From: Pelagihabitans sp965238025
GTDB taxonomy: Bacteria; Bacteroidota; Bacteroidia; Flavobacteriales; Flavobacteriaceae
Direction of reading: 5' to 3'
Assembly: GCA_965238025.1 (NCBI GenBank)
Contig: OZ250162.1
Span: forward strand, 434,001 to 498,000
DNA: 64,000 nt
Part shown: positions 18,858 to 27,787 of the stretch, in pieces
How positions within the stretch are numbered: the stretch's first letter is position 1
Layout of the letters: every line of letters begins with the position of its first letter
The notes under the pieces: model-generated
What the model was told of the DNA's origin: nothing
Database searches by the model: none
Seen by the model: only the letters and a program-made list of their open reading frames with translations
Position numbers and translations under genes: made by a program

Positions 18858-20876
18858 TTAAGAGAAAAAGTTCCACACCAAACCAAAGCGAATAACAAAA
18901 TCACGATAGGGGTAATCTGGGGCGGAATAAAAATTGTTCTTTCCAAAAAAGGAATTAAAGTGTTCGGCCTTTAAATAAATACGGGTTTGCTGTACCTTGG
19001 CATTAATAAAGAAATCCAGCAAAGGATAGCCTCCCAGCTTTTCATTATTCTGAAGATAGAACTCGCCAAGAACAGGGTTATAGGCATCCATTGTATACTC
19101 GGTAAAGTACTTAAAAGTAATTCCTGTTTGCAGGTACATTGCCTTCTTGAATACCTCTGACGAAAAATAAAGCGTATTGCGAGTTACTAATTCGGGTACA
19201 TTGAGGACCTGGTTGGCCTGCTCTACGTTCTGATACATTACCGTATTATTGAGCGCAAATTTACCTAGCCGAAATTCTTTATTGTATTTTACCTTTAGGT
19301 GTTTTAGGCTATTGGTTTCTTGGGCGGGTTTGATAAAGGCGTTAAATAGTCCCTGATCTATCTGTTCTTGGGAAGCGGTTGTTGCGTCTGGAGCAAAATA
19401 CGTATAGTTATCTATTGAACTATAGTTTGCTGATAGATTGCCCAACAATTTTGATTCAAAATTGAATTGTAAGCTATTAACGCTTTCTTTTTCAAAACTG
19501 GCCGTATTCTGCCAATTGTAGTTAGCGTAATCGCTCTGGTATAAAAGGAAATTAAAGTTGGGCATTCTATTAGACGAATGAATGGCTACTCTAAAGTTAT
19601 TATTTTCATTTATCCTATAGCCCGCAGAAGCATCCAGCAAAGTTCCTGTTAAATCACCTGATATATTATATTGTATTGCTCCTTCAATATCAAAACCTTT
19701 TATGGTCTTTTCGTAGTTGGCACCAACGGCTAATTCTTCTCCTTTTAATTGATTGTCTATTTGACCGTTATCCGTTAGCAACAGACTATTAAAATAGTAG
19801 TTGTAATTATAAAAATTAAGATTCGCTTGCAACCTCCCTAAAGTGGAATTACTAAAGGTAATATTCGCTTGATTGAACATTGTCTTGAGCCGAGCTTGGT
19901 CTTCTATTGCGGTTGTAGACGACAAAAAGAAATCGCCATAGTAGGTATCGGGCATTTCCTGTGAATAGTTATAAATCTTAGTCTCATAGTTGAACCTATG
20001 GCCTATCGCGAAAGAAGTTTTCTCAGCTCGGCTCGAATCTTTTAACTTTCTTAATAGCTTATATTCGTGGTCCAGGAAATATCGTTTTCCGCTAAGTTTG
20101 TTATCCGCATCTGTAAAACGAACATCTATGCGGGAACGATCTTGAAATTGGTCCTCCCCAGATTCAAATTGGGCTTCTTTGGAGGCTAATCCTCCATTTT
20201 CTTCAGTACTGATACTTTGCGCAGCAGTATGCGCCCTCATGTTATAGCGTCTGTTTTTTGTTTCATAATTTGTGGTGGCCCTAAAATTTCCGGAACGCAC
20301 TTGATCAAAATTGTATTTTCCCAACGATCGATGTCCTTTATAAGAAATAGAAAAGTTAAGTCTCCTAGAGGTATTAAAGGCAAGTCTGGCGTCGAGTAAT
20401 TGCCCTTGTTCAAAAGTGGTCTTAAAGAATAGGTCACTCAATGGTGTCGGAACATTATAATAATTAATATCCCAGACTTCTTCATAATTAAAGTGTTTGG
20501 CCCTCGCCCCTATTCTCGGATACACCTCTTTGCGTTGAAAATCTACACCTAACTTATTATAAGGTTGCCCAATATTCGAAAACGGCATCAGTTCAAAATC
20601 GTCCTTTCGCAGGTAATTGTACTTATATTCCTTTAGAATGGTAAGCGTGGTATCTAAAAAAGTAGTATCGCGTTCGTAGGTAATAATCTTGTAGTCTTTT
20701 ATAGTAATGGAATCTACATTTTTGGTAGCCCCAAACAACTTGCCCTTTTTGTTTGGCATTTTACGCTCTATTCGGGAAGAGGTGCTATCGGGTTCTGATG
20801 GAGGTGGAATTACATCTTCTTGAGCAAAGGCCATGCTACCGCCAAACAAAAATAGTACTAAAAGAAAATATCTCAT
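18858..20876 (-). CDS. Putative outer membrane porin (Porin_10 family)
   Basis: 672-aa protein with signal peptide (MRYFLLVLFLFGGSMAFAQ) and a Pro/Ser/Asp-rich linker to about residue 45. A long series of amphipathic beta strands follows, ending VIRFGLVWNFFS with the C-terminal Phe typical of barrels sorted by the BAM complex. DFELMPFSNIGQPYNKLGVDF and the repeated YNMRAH, YNYYFNS and LGNLSANYS style strands match the Bacteroidota putative porin family PF14121. Probably a large outer membrane channel of unknown substrate. It is divergent from rnhB and monocistronic. Confidence 0.85.
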   Translation of the reverse strand: MRYFLLVLFLFGGSMAFAQEDVIPPPSEPDSTSSRIERKMPNKKGKLFGATKNVDSITIKDYKIITYERDTTFLDTTLTILKEYKYNYLRKDDFELMPFSNIGQPYNKLGVDFQRKEVYPRIGARAKHFNYEEVWDINYYNVPTPLSDLFFKTTFEQGQLLDARLAFNTSRRLNFSISYKGHRSLGKYNFDQVRSGNFRATTNYETKNRRYNMRAHTAAQSISTEENGGLASKEAQFESGEDQFQDRSRIDVRFTDADNKLSGKRYFLDHEYKLLRKLKDSSRAEKTSFAIGHRFNYETKIYNYSQEMPDTYYGDFFLSSTTAIEDQARLKTMFNQANITFSNSTLGRLQANLNFYNYNYYFNSLLLTDNGQIDNQLKGEELAVGANYEKTIKGFDIEGAIQYNISGDLTGTLLDASAGYRINENNNFRVAIHSSNRMPNFNFLLYQSDYANYNWQNTASFEKESVNSLQFNFESKLLGNLSANYSSIDNYTYFAPDATTASQEQIDQGLFNAFIKPAQETNSLKHLKVKYNKEFRLGKFALNNTVMYQNVEQANQVLNVPELVTRNTLYFSSEVFKKAMYLQTGITFKYFTEYTMDAYNPVLGEFYLQNNEKLGGYPLLDFFINAKVQQTRIYLKAEHFNSFFGKNNFYSAPDYPYRDFVIRFGLVWNFFS

Positions 20877-21017
20877 TAAGACTGCTTACGGCGGTAAAGT
20901 TATATTTTTTTGTTCGTAATAAAATGTGAAAGTTTTTACCTAAGGCATAAGCGGGTGTTTTTGTGGCGTTCCTTGTAACTTAGATGGACTATATTCGTAC
21001 AATTGAAACCTTAACCA

Positions 21018-21614
21018 GTGCTCTTACCTTATTACAAATTTTTGACTGAAGCTGGCACAGACGAGGCCGGGCGAGGGTGTCTTGCCGGACCGGTTACCGC
21101 CGCAGCGCTAATTTTGCCAGAAAAATTCAACAATTCTATACTCAACGATTCTAAACAACTTTCAGAAAAGAAAAGAGAAATTTTACGCCCTATTTTGGAA
21201 AGTGAGGCAACTAGTTATGGTATAGCACATATATATCCTGAAAAAATAGATGAAATCAATATTTTGAATGCATCAATCTTAGCAATGCATAGGGCATTGG
21301 ACCAGTTGACAGTAATACCAAAACTCATTATCGTTGACGGCAACCGCTTTAAGCCCTACAAAGACATTCCTTCGGAGTGCATTATCAAAGGGGATGGGAA
21401 ATATCTTAGTATAGCAGGTGCATCGGTTTTGGCAAAAACTTATCGAGATGCCTATATGGAAAAAATAGATGAAGAATTTCCGATGTATAACTGGAAACAA
21501 AACAAAGGATACCCCACCAAAGAACATAGGGCCGCGATTCGAAAATATGGCACCTCACCATATCACAGAAAGAGTTTTCGGCAACTTCCCGAGCAGCTCA
21601 AATTAACGCTTTAA
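21018..21614 (+). CDS. rnhB: Ribonuclease HII
   Basis: Removes ribonucleotides and RNA primers from DNA-RNA hybrids. The 198-aa length is typical. The catalytic motif is TDEAGRGCLAGP at about residues 14-25, with NDSKQLSEKKRE near 41, IVDGNRF near 109 and the final catalytic Asp in YRDAYMEKI near 141. The start is GTG: an in-frame TAA lies 6 bp upstream and no ATG precedes the catalytic motif, so the protein must begin at this GTG (or at a TTG nine codons later, which would remove conserved residues). Confidence 0.95.
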   Translation: MLLPYYKFLTEAGTDEAGRGCLAGPVTAAALILPEKFNNSILNDSKQLSEKKREILRPILESEATSYGIAHIYPEKIDEINILNASILAMHRALDQLTVIPKLIIVDGNRFKPYKDIPSECIIKGDGKYLSIAGASVLAKTYRDAYMEKIDEEFPMYNWKQNKGYPTKEHRAAIRKYGTSPYHRKSFRQLPEQLKLTL

Positions 21615-21685
21615 AAAGGTGAGTATACATTCTCTTTAAGCTTCAAAATTTGAAAGGCAACTTGCACCCAAGGTGTTAATTTTTA

Positions 21686-21693
21686 TAAATTTG
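21686..21693 (+). promoter_or_regulatory. Promoter -7 box of the 821-aa lipoprotein gene
   Basis: TAAATTTG fits TAnnTTTG. It lies 16 bp before the ATG at 21710, giving a very short leader. Confidence 0.55.
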
Positions 21694-21709
21694 GAACAAA
21701 TTGCCACAC

Positions 21710-24172
21710 ATGAGATGGCTAACCCCATTTTTTCTGTTTTTTTTGTTTCTATCAGGTTGTATTAAAGAAAAAAAAGCAAATCATACCCTTTCCAGATTTG
21801 TAACCGAAAATACCGCCATGGTCTTTGAAATAAATGACCTGTCTTTTTTGAAAGATAGCTTGGCCGCAAATGATTTTGTTACTGAACTGACTAACTTCCC
21901 CAACTACCAGAGAATCAAAAAACTTATTGGTTTTCTGAAATATGCACCAGATGATTCCCCTGGACTTTTACTGTTCTTTCAAAATGATAAAGACAGTTTG
22001 GATGTCTTTTATGCAACGAATTATAATCCGGATTTTTTCAGGATGGATAGTCTTATCGCCAAAACGGTTGAACTATTACCTATTGGAAAGGATACTATAG
22101 CACATTATGAAGTTGAGGGAACACAGTTGTACAGCAAGGTAATTAACAATCATGTTTTAATGGGTTCTTCCAAAGAAGTGCTATTAACTGCTGGCACTAA
22201 GGATTTGGCACTTAGGACCGATCTGTCATTTGAAAAGCCGTATCAAAGTTCGGATAAAACAAAGACCGCCACCTTATTTTTAAATGCTAATAAAAGTGAG
22301 CATTTGCTATCCGTTTTTTTTAAGAGTCTTGCAAACTTAAATACTTCATCCTTCAAAAATTGGACTGCTTTTGACTGGGTTGGAGGGAAAAATCATATTG
22401 GTCTAAATGGTGTTGGTATGTTTAACGATTCCTTGAAAAACCCTATCAACCTTTTTAAAAATACTGAACCGCTACCAAATACCACCCCATTATTTGCCCC
22501 TAAAAAGAGCGATGCCATTTTATCTTATTCTTTTGAAAACTATAGCACTTTTGCAAAAAACCAACAGCACTACTTGGAGCTTTCAAGTCCTTTGGATTCT
22601 CCTTTTTCCGCTGTCGAAGAAATCGGTTTTATCTATTTGAACAGCGAAAGTGCGTTGCTTTTAAATACTCATGGTACAGAAAACATTGCAGACTTTTTGG
22701 TAGGTATTCGAAAGAAGGCCACGGACTACCAAGGCAACATCATCTTGGAACTGTCAAAGACCGATTTCCTGAACACCTCCCTACGACCCATAGTTGTGGA
22801 TTTTGAAGCCAACTATGCCACTATTCTCGAAAATGCTTTTGTTTTTTCTAAAACCAAAAACATATTGCAAACGATTATCAGTGACTATAAAAAGGACAAT
22901 ACTTTTATCAAAAATCCGGGTTACCAGGAAGTATTAAAAAAATCGGTGTCTGCAGCAACCCTACTATCCATATCCAATGCCAAGCATCTAAAAAAAACCT
23001 TGCGGGATCAACTCACCAAAACGAACGCTGAACATCTTGAAAAAACCAAGATTTCGGACTATACTTTTACTACCCAAATTGTAGCGGATGGCAATTACTT
23101 TCATTCGAATGTTTCTGCTTTGCAAACCAATGGGGCGCAATCTGACGGAAGTACCAATGAGATAGTAAAAATGACTTTGGAACAACCCTTGGCTGCCACT
23201 CCCAAATTTGTATTAAATCACCTCAACAAAAAAAATGAAATTATCGCCCAAGATATCAATAACACCCTTTATTTGTTTTCTATTAACGGAGAATTACTTT
23301 GGAAAAAAGAATTAAAAAGTAAAATACAGGGGGCCATTCAACAAGTTGATATTTTTAAAAACGGTCGACTTCAATTGGCGTTCACCACCGTCAATGAGTT
23401 TTTGGTTTTAGACAGAAACGGTAATGAAGTAGCCCTTTTCAATAAAAGCTATAAAGGCACCCCACTTAACCCGTTGGCCGTATTTGATTATGACAAAAAA
23501 AGGGAATACCGATTTGTTGTCACCCAAGGCGAAAACATTTTTATGTATGATAGAAAGGGGAAAATTGTACGTGGTTTTAAATACACCAAGGCGGAGAAAC
23601 CGATTCGGGATGCTCCAGAACACTTCGTTATTGGGAACAAGGACTATTTAGCTTTTTTACTGGAAGACGGCACGTTTAAGGCCTTTAACCGACGAGGCGA
23701 GCCGCGTGTCTCTGCCAAAGAAAAATTAAATCTTTCAAATAACCCGCTGCGGTTGCATAAAGGTAAATTTACCGTTACCGATAAGCAAGGAAAACTTTGC
23801 CAAATAGATCCCAAAGGCAATGTGAAACGAATAGGCTTGGGGCTTGATGAATTTCATACCATGGATGCTACGACAAGGGTACTGGTGTACCTCAACGAAA
23901 ATATTTTAAGTATTAACGGCAAAAAAACAGAACTGGATCTGGGTGCCTATACCCGACCTCAAATTTTCGTCATTGCCAATAAGGTTTTTATTGCGATAAC
24001 AGATTTACAAAACCAAAAAGTATATGTTTTTGATGAACAATCGAAACTCTTTCCTAATTTTCCCCTTTACGGAAACTCGACCGTAGACTTAGTGAAGTTA
24101 AATGATACCGATGGATTAGGTTTGGTTACCCAACTAGAGGACAACTCGCTTGCTGTCTACCGTTTAAATTAA
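21710..24172 (+). CDS. Large lipoprotein with C-terminal beta-propeller-like half
   Basis: No named family recognised with certainty. The start is ATG (MRWLTPF) at 21710: the TTG at 21701 would add three residues before the signal. The signal LFLFLSGCIKE ends in a lipobox. The N-terminal half (to about residue 480) looks like DUF3352-type repeats (TAMVFEINDLSFL, DFLVGI). The C-terminal half has recurring strand units such as NTLYLFSINGELLWKKEL, EFLVLDRNGNEVALFN and NIFMYDRKGKIVRGF, the pattern of PQQ/WD-like propeller blades. A surface-exposed scaffold is plausible. Transcribed alone after rnhB with its own promoter, and convergent with lipB. Confidence 0.8.
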   Translation: MRWLTPFFLFFLFLSGCIKEKKANHTLSRFVTENTAMVFEINDLSFLKDSLAANDFVTELTNFPNYQRIKKLIGFLKYAPDDSPGLLLFFQNDKDSLDVFYATNYNPDFFRMDSLIAKTVELLPIGKDTIAHYEVEGTQLYSKVINNHVLMGSSKEVLLTAGTKDLALRTDLSFEKPYQSSDKTKTATLFLNANKSEHLLSVFFKSLANLNTSSFKNWTAFDWVGGKNHIGLNGVGMFNDSLKNPINLFKNTEPLPNTTPLFAPKKSDAILSYSFENYSTFAKNQQHYLELSSPLDSPFSAVEEIGFIYLNSESALLLNTHGTENIADFLVGIRKKATDYQGNIILELSKTDFLNTSLRPIVVDFEANYATILENAFVFSKTKNILQTIISDYKKDNTFIKNPGYQEVLKKSVSAATLLSISNAKHLKKTLRDQLTKTNAEHLEKTKISDYTFTTQIVADGNYFHSNVSALQTNGAQSDGSTNEIVKMTLEQPLAATPKFVLNHLNKKNEIIAQDINNTLYLFSINGELLWKKELKSKIQGAIQQVDIFKNGRLQLAFTTVNEFLVLDRNGNEVALFNKSYKGTPLNPLAVFDYDKKREYRFVVTQGENIFMYDRKGKIVRGFKYTKAEKPIRDAPEHFVIGNKDYLAFLLEDGTFKAFNRRGEPRVSAKEKLNLSNNPLRLHKGKFTVTDKQGKLCQIDPKGNVKRIGLGLDEFHTMDATTRVLVYLNENILSINGKKTELDLGAYTRPQIFVIANKVFIAITDLQNQKVYVFDEQSKLFPNFPLYGNSTVDLVKLNDTDGLGLVTQLEDNSLAVYRLN

Positions 24173-24190
24173 AATCCTTGTTTACTAAGT

Positions 24191-24907
24191 TTAAGATGTT
24201 ATTTCAGACTTTACGATCTCAGCCTCAAATAACACTTCAAAATGTTTGAGAAGTTTTTGTTTTACCTCTGCTATATCCACTTCGGCCTTACCTAATTCAA
24301 CATTTAATGAGGTAACTGCCTTGCCCTTGATCCCGCAAGGAATCATTAAATCAAAATAGCCCAGATCGGCATTTACATTCAAGGCAAAACCATGCATGGT
24401 CACCCATCGGGAAGCCCGTACACCCATAGCACATATTTTACGCGCAAATGGGGTTCCCACATCCAACCAAACGCCTGTTTCACCTTTAGAACGCTTCGCT
24501 TTGAGCCCATATTCTGCCACCGTTAGAATAACCATTTCTTCCAATAGGCGTAGGTACTTATGAATATCGGTAAAAAAATTATCGAGATCTAGGATTGGGT
24601 AGCCTACTATCTGCCCAGGGCCGTGATAGGTAATATCCCCACCTCGATTTATTTTATAGAATTTGGCATTTTTTTCAGCAAGTTTTGCTTCATCTATCAG
24701 AAGATTGTCAATATCTCCGCTCTTGCCTAAGGTAAAAACATGGGGGTGTTCTACAAACAAAAAATGGTTCGGGGTAACCAGCTTGGCATCTTCCCTCCTA
24801 TTCTTGATTTTGGTCGCTATGGTTTCTTGAAAAAGCTGTTCTTGGTAGTCCCAAGTTTGCTTGTAATCGTTTAACCCTAAATCCTGTAAAAGCACCTTCT
24901 TGTTCAT
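24191..24907 (-). CDS. lipB: Octanoyl-[acyl carrier protein]-protein octanoyltransferase
   Basis: Transfers octanoate from ACP to lipoyl domains, the first step of lipoic acid synthesis. The 238-aa product starts at MNKKVLLQDLG (24907). The frame is open for 30 more codons upstream, but these encode the heptamer repeat (TTNNQQPTTNNQQP) and are not conserved sequence. RGGDITYHGPGQIVGYPIL near residue 83 is the substrate loop. The catalytic Lys is in KICAMGVRASRW and the catalytic Cys in PCGIKGKAVTSL. The -7 box TATCTTTG ends only 5 bp before the ATG, so the mRNA is nearly leaderless. Confidence 0.95.
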   Translation of the reverse strand: MNKKVLLQDLGLNDYKQTWDYQEQLFQETIATKIKNRREDAKLVTPNHFLFVEHPHVFTLGKSGDIDNLLIDEAKLAEKNAKFYKINRGGDITYHGPGQIVGYPILDLDNFFTDIHKYLRLLEEMVILTVAEYGLKAKRSKGETGVWLDVGTPFARKICAMGVRASRWVTMHGFALNVNADLGYFDLMIPCGIKGKAVTSLNVELGKAEVDIAEVKQKLLKHFEVLFEAEIVKSEITS

Positions 24908-24912
24908 TGGTG

Positions 24913-24920
24913 CAAAGATA
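24913..24920 (-). promoter_or_regulatory. lipB promoter -7 box
   Basis: TATCTTTG followed by CACC and the ATG on the minus strand. The bases where a -33 element should be are occupied by the GGTTGTT tandem repeat. Confidence 0.65.
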
Positions 24921-24926
24921 TGAAAT

Positions 24927-24970
24927 GGTTGTTGGTTGTTGGTTGTTGGTTGTTGGTTGTTGGTTGTTGG
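24927..24970. repeat. Heptamer tandem repeat GGTTGTT, 6.3 copies
   Basis: 44 bp of uninterrupted 7-bp units immediately upstream of the lipB -7 box. Copy number changes by slippage would alter what lies at -33. Confidence 0.95.
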
Positions 24971-25057
24971 AAAAAACAATTCTAAATTAATAAACAACTA
25001 AACTTATAAACTCTTTTCAAACCTAAATACGCTCTCATAGCCAATATCGTTGGGAGC

Positions 25058-25213
25058 TTAGTTCGGATTATTTAAAATCACAAGCGCCGCGATAACGCCC
25101 GGCACCCAGCCGCAGAAGGTTAATAATAGAACAATAAGGAAAGAACCACAACCTTTTCCCAGTACGGCAAGCGGCGGAAATAGGATGGCCAATAGAACAC
25201 GAATAAAACTCAT
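25058..25213 (-). CDS. Pmp3/YqaE-type small membrane protein, 51 aa
   Basis: MSFIRVLLAILFPPLAVLGKGCG begins a classic Pmp3 (UPF0057) protein with two hydrophobic helices around a GKGCGS turn and a CGWVPGVIAALVIL second helix. Members are linked to stress and membrane potential. The frame is open to 25285, but the extra N-terminal residues have no counterpart in the family, so the ATG at 25213 is chosen. It is divergent from the LuxR-type regulator. Confidence 0.9.
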   Translation of the reverse strand: MSFIRVLLAILFPPLAVLGKGCGSFLIVLLLTFCGWVPGVIAALVILNNPN

Positions 25214-25327
25214 TTGATTTGGATTTTTGACCCCGCCCTTCAGCGGGGCAGGTTGATTGATGAAACTTGTACTTATTGGACGCAAAAAATTACATATTGT
25301 TACAATTTCTTATAAATTTATACCTGA

Positions 25328-26368
25328 ATGAAGTACAGGCTCTTTTTTATTTTTTCGTGGTTGGCTGTCAACCTATGTTATGGCCAATATCAATTTGAGG
25401 GGCAACTCGCTGAAGATACTGCGAGTAAAACGGTTTATCTTTCCGTTATTGAGGATTACAGAAAACTCTCCCGGGTGTATTTGGAGCAGATTTTCAGGAA
25501 AACCACCACCGACTCAGTTGGTTTCTTCAGGTTTGAAGGGGCAAATTTGCCAATAGATAACAGAATTTATAGAATTCATATCGACGACTGCGCTGATATG
25601 GGTTCAGGTAGCAATCACATTTTTGGTAAATGCACAGATACCAAGAGCATCACTTTTATTGCTAATAATAAGGACACTTTGTTCTTTCCGCGGACTTTTG
25701 AGGATGAAGTACTTTGCGATATCACATCTACCAACCCAAGTTCAGATGCGCTCCTACAAATCGATGTGCTCAAGGAAGAAATGGTTTTCGATTTTGGGGA
25801 TTTCCGGAGTGAGGCCAATAGAAAACTCAATACCAAAATGTGGTTTGACCAGCTACAAGAATTTGGTACAGGTTTGAATGATCCACTGGCCGAGCTGTAC
25901 ATTTATGATTTCCTTTCTGACCGCAGAAATGAGACCTATAACTACTACTTGAACGATGTTGCGGAAAACGACTATTATTTAAGCTTGCAAAATCGATTGC
26001 AAAAAGTTTATGGGGACGCCCCTTTTGCCCGATTGTATACTGACGAAATAGCCGTTGACAAGCAAATACGCCCTTTAAAAAACCCTAGTGGCTTTAATTG
26101 GAAGTGGCTTTTAATAGGTTTATTGGCTTTTTCGGTAGTACTTAATCTGTATTTGTGGCGCAGAAACAAAGCAAAGAACACCGATAACCCCATGGCAAAA
26201 TTGACCGCTCAAGAACGTAAAATAGTCGCTTGCATCCTAGAGGACAAAACCAATAAGGAAATCGCCACAGACCTTTTTATTAGCCATAGCACCGTTAAAA
26301 CCCATATTAACAATCTCTACAAGAAGCTCAGTGTCTCTACTAGAGAGGAAGTTAAATCGCTTTTTTAA
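25328..26368 (+). CDS. Membrane-anchored LuxR-type transcription regulator
   Basis: 346-aa protein with three parts: signal-like N-terminus (MKYRLFFIFSWLAVNLCYGQ), an extracytoplasmic domain to about residue 250, one transmembrane helix near 256-274 (WKWLLIGLLAFSVVLNLYLW), and a C-terminal GerE/LuxR helix-turn-helix (LTAQERKIVACILEDKTNKE, then ISHSTVKTHINNLYKKL). This makes it a one-component sensor that could bind DNA while held at the membrane. The extracytoplasmic part has CADMGSG and CTDTKS cysteines. The downstream operator-like repeats at 26393 and 27701 are natural candidate targets. Confidence 0.85.
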   Translation: MKYRLFFIFSWLAVNLCYGQYQFEGQLAEDTASKTVYLSVIEDYRKLSRVYLEQIFRKTTTDSVGFFRFEGANLPIDNRIYRIHIDDCADMGSGSNHIFGKCTDTKSITFIANNKDTLFFPRTFEDEVLCDITSTNPSSDALLQIDVLKEEMVFDFGDFRSEANRKLNTKMWFDQLQEFGTGLNDPLAELYIYDFLSDRRNETYNYYLNDVAENDYYLSLQNRLQKVYGDAPFARLYTDEIAVDKQIRPLKNPSGFNWKWLLIGLLAFSVVLNLYLWRRNKAKNTDNPMAKLTAQERKIVACILEDKTNKEIATDLFISHSTVKTHINNLYKKLSVSTREEVKSLF

Positions 26369-26392
26369 AAGTAGTTACAAAAAATAGACCTC

Positions 26393-26423
26393 GGGTCTAG
26401 TCCCTTTTTCCATCCCTTAAAAA
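26393..26423. repeat. Direct repeat copy A with palindromic GGGTCTAGTCCC core
   Basis: About 30 bp (GGGTCTAGTCCCTTTTTCCA then TCCCTTAAAAA), repeated at 27701-27730. The core GGGtCTAGtCCC is a near-perfect palindrome, as in dimeric regulator sites. It is 25 bp after the LuxR-type gene. Confidence 0.8.
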
Positions 26424-26443
26424 TAGCTGTCACAGGAAGTTTT

Positions 26444-26477
26444 TATCAATTTTATGGTCATGACCATAAAATTGATA
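26444..26477. promoter_or_regulatory. Perfect 34-bp palindrome
   Basis: Two 17-bp arms without a loop, left arm TATCAATTTTATGGTCA, right arm its exact reverse complement. It lies 34-67 bp upstream of the ATG at 26511. No T-run follows, so an operator or cruciform is more likely than a terminator. Confidence 0.9.
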
Positions 26478-26510
26478 CATATGAACCTATTAATCCCACC
26501 GTCAAGCATC

Positions 26511-27689
26511 ATGAAAGTAACCAACCTGATAAAAAAATATTTGGCGCTGATTTTACCATTTGTGCTTACTGCGACAATTGCTCAAGAAACCATTATAAAA
26601 CCAAACTTTTTAAATTATTCGATGGACTCAATAACAAAGGTAAATTTTGATGAAAGTTTGGAATCGCTCTTTTTAGAAATAAATCGAGGCAACATAAGAG
26701 AAGATCTATTAACATTTAAGAGGGCGGAATTGACAAAATCCCAACTTCAAGAATTGGTCAGTTTCGAAACAAAAAAGGATACTTCTGAAGCCAAAATCGG
26801 GGATAAGCAATTAATCAACGTTTACCCTATTTCGGCAAATGAATATTTCATTTCAATTGCCTACATAGAACCTAATTCTAAACCCGTGCCCAAACTGCTT
26901 TATACAATACATTTAATTGCAACAAAAGAAAATGGCAATTTCACATTTTCAATTCCGATAGATTACCTAACCAGACATTGGAAAACGGAAACAACAGGAA
27001 ATATTACCTACCATTATAGGACAAGACTAAACAAAATAAGGGCAGAACTATTTGAAAAGAACAATACCGAAATCGCCAACAAATTGGGAGTAAAACCGGA
27101 GCAACTGGATTTTTATATGTGCGATAATTTTCAAGAAATATCTCGATTATTGGGTTTTAGTTATGCCGCACATACTAATGGAAGGTACAGGGATGGTTAT
27201 GGTGTAGACTCAAAAACTATATTTTCGGTGGTGAACAACGAAGATTTCTCACACGATATATTCCATTATTATTCGGGACAGGTAAATGAGCGAATAAACA
27301 GAAATTGGATTACAGAGGAAGGTATCGCTTATGCCTGGGGAAATGCCTACTACACCGACAAAGAAGGCGAAATGGTTTCCCTAGACAGACTCATAAGGGA
27401 ATTAAAGAAGTACCTAGCACAAAATCCGGGCACTAGCCTTTTTGAACTTTTCGCCAATAACACAAAGATCTTCAATCATATTGCAGCTGAAATTAATGTT
27501 CGTTCGGTAATATCCGGAATAATAGCGACCGAAGTGGAAAAGAAAAAAGGTACAGCGGGAATCTTGGCGCTAATCAACGCAGGAAGCCGGGATAGACTGA
27601 AAAATTATTTAAAACTGACAGACAAGTTGATAGGGCTGAATAAAGATAATTTCAACATTGTTGTTGGCAAGTTAATTCAGGGTAATTAA
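26511..27689 (+). CDS. Secreted protein with HxxxH peptidase-like motif
   Basis: The 392-aa protein starts at MKVTNLIKKYLALILPFVL (26511), which gives a proper signal peptide cleaved near TIAQE. The longer frame from 26454 begins inside the palindrome and is unlikely. Near residue 260 the segment SHDIFHYYSGQ followed by NRNWITEEGIAYAWG resembles the active-site region of gluzincin-like MA-clan peptidases, where a motif HExxH and a later Glu bind zinc. Here it reads HDIFH, so the glutamate is replaced by Asp and catalytic status is open. It lies between two copies of the 30-bp operator-like repeat. Confidence 0.7.
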   Translation: MKVTNLIKKYLALILPFVLTATIAQETIIKPNFLNYSMDSITKVNFDESLESLFLEINRGNIREDLLTFKRAELTKSQLQELVSFETKKDTSEAKIGDKQLINVYPISANEYFISIAYIEPNSKPVPKLLYTIHLIATKENGNFTFSIPIDYLTRHWKTETTGNITYHYRTRLNKIRAELFEKNNTEIANKLGVKPEQLDFYMCDNFQEISRLLGFSYAAHTNGRYRDGYGVDSKTIFSVVNNEDFSHDIFHYYSGQVNERINRNWITEEGIAYAWGNAYYTDKEGEMVSLDRLIRELKKYLAQNPGTSLFELFANNTKIFNHIAAEINVRSVISGIIATEVEKKKGTAGILALINAGSRDRLKNYLKLTDKLIGLNKDNFNIVVGKLIQGN

Positions 27690-27700
27690 AAATCAACCGG

Positions 27701-27730
27701 GGGTCTAGTCCCCTTTTCCATCCCTAAAAA
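27701..27730. repeat. Direct repeat copy B with palindromic GGGTCTAGTCCC core
   Basis: Second copy of the 30-bp element, 12 bp after the stop of the HxxxH protein and 58 bp before the thioredoxin-like gene start. With copy A it flanks one gene exactly. Confidence 0.8.
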
Positions 27731-27787
27731 CCCTTTTTGCCTTTCAATTTTTCTGAATTTCGGTACTTCACTTTAATCAGAAAAACC

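Noticed and set aside
24908..24997. Longer lipB start (30 extra codons)
   Set aside because: The extra part codes for the GGTTGTT repeat on the antisense strand (NNQQPTTNNQQP) and would place the promoter inside the gene.
27657..27675. TTGTTGGCAAG considered as a second cassette boundary
   Set aside because: It is within the coding end of the HxxxH protein (VVGKLIQ), no palindrome follows, and the match is only six bases.
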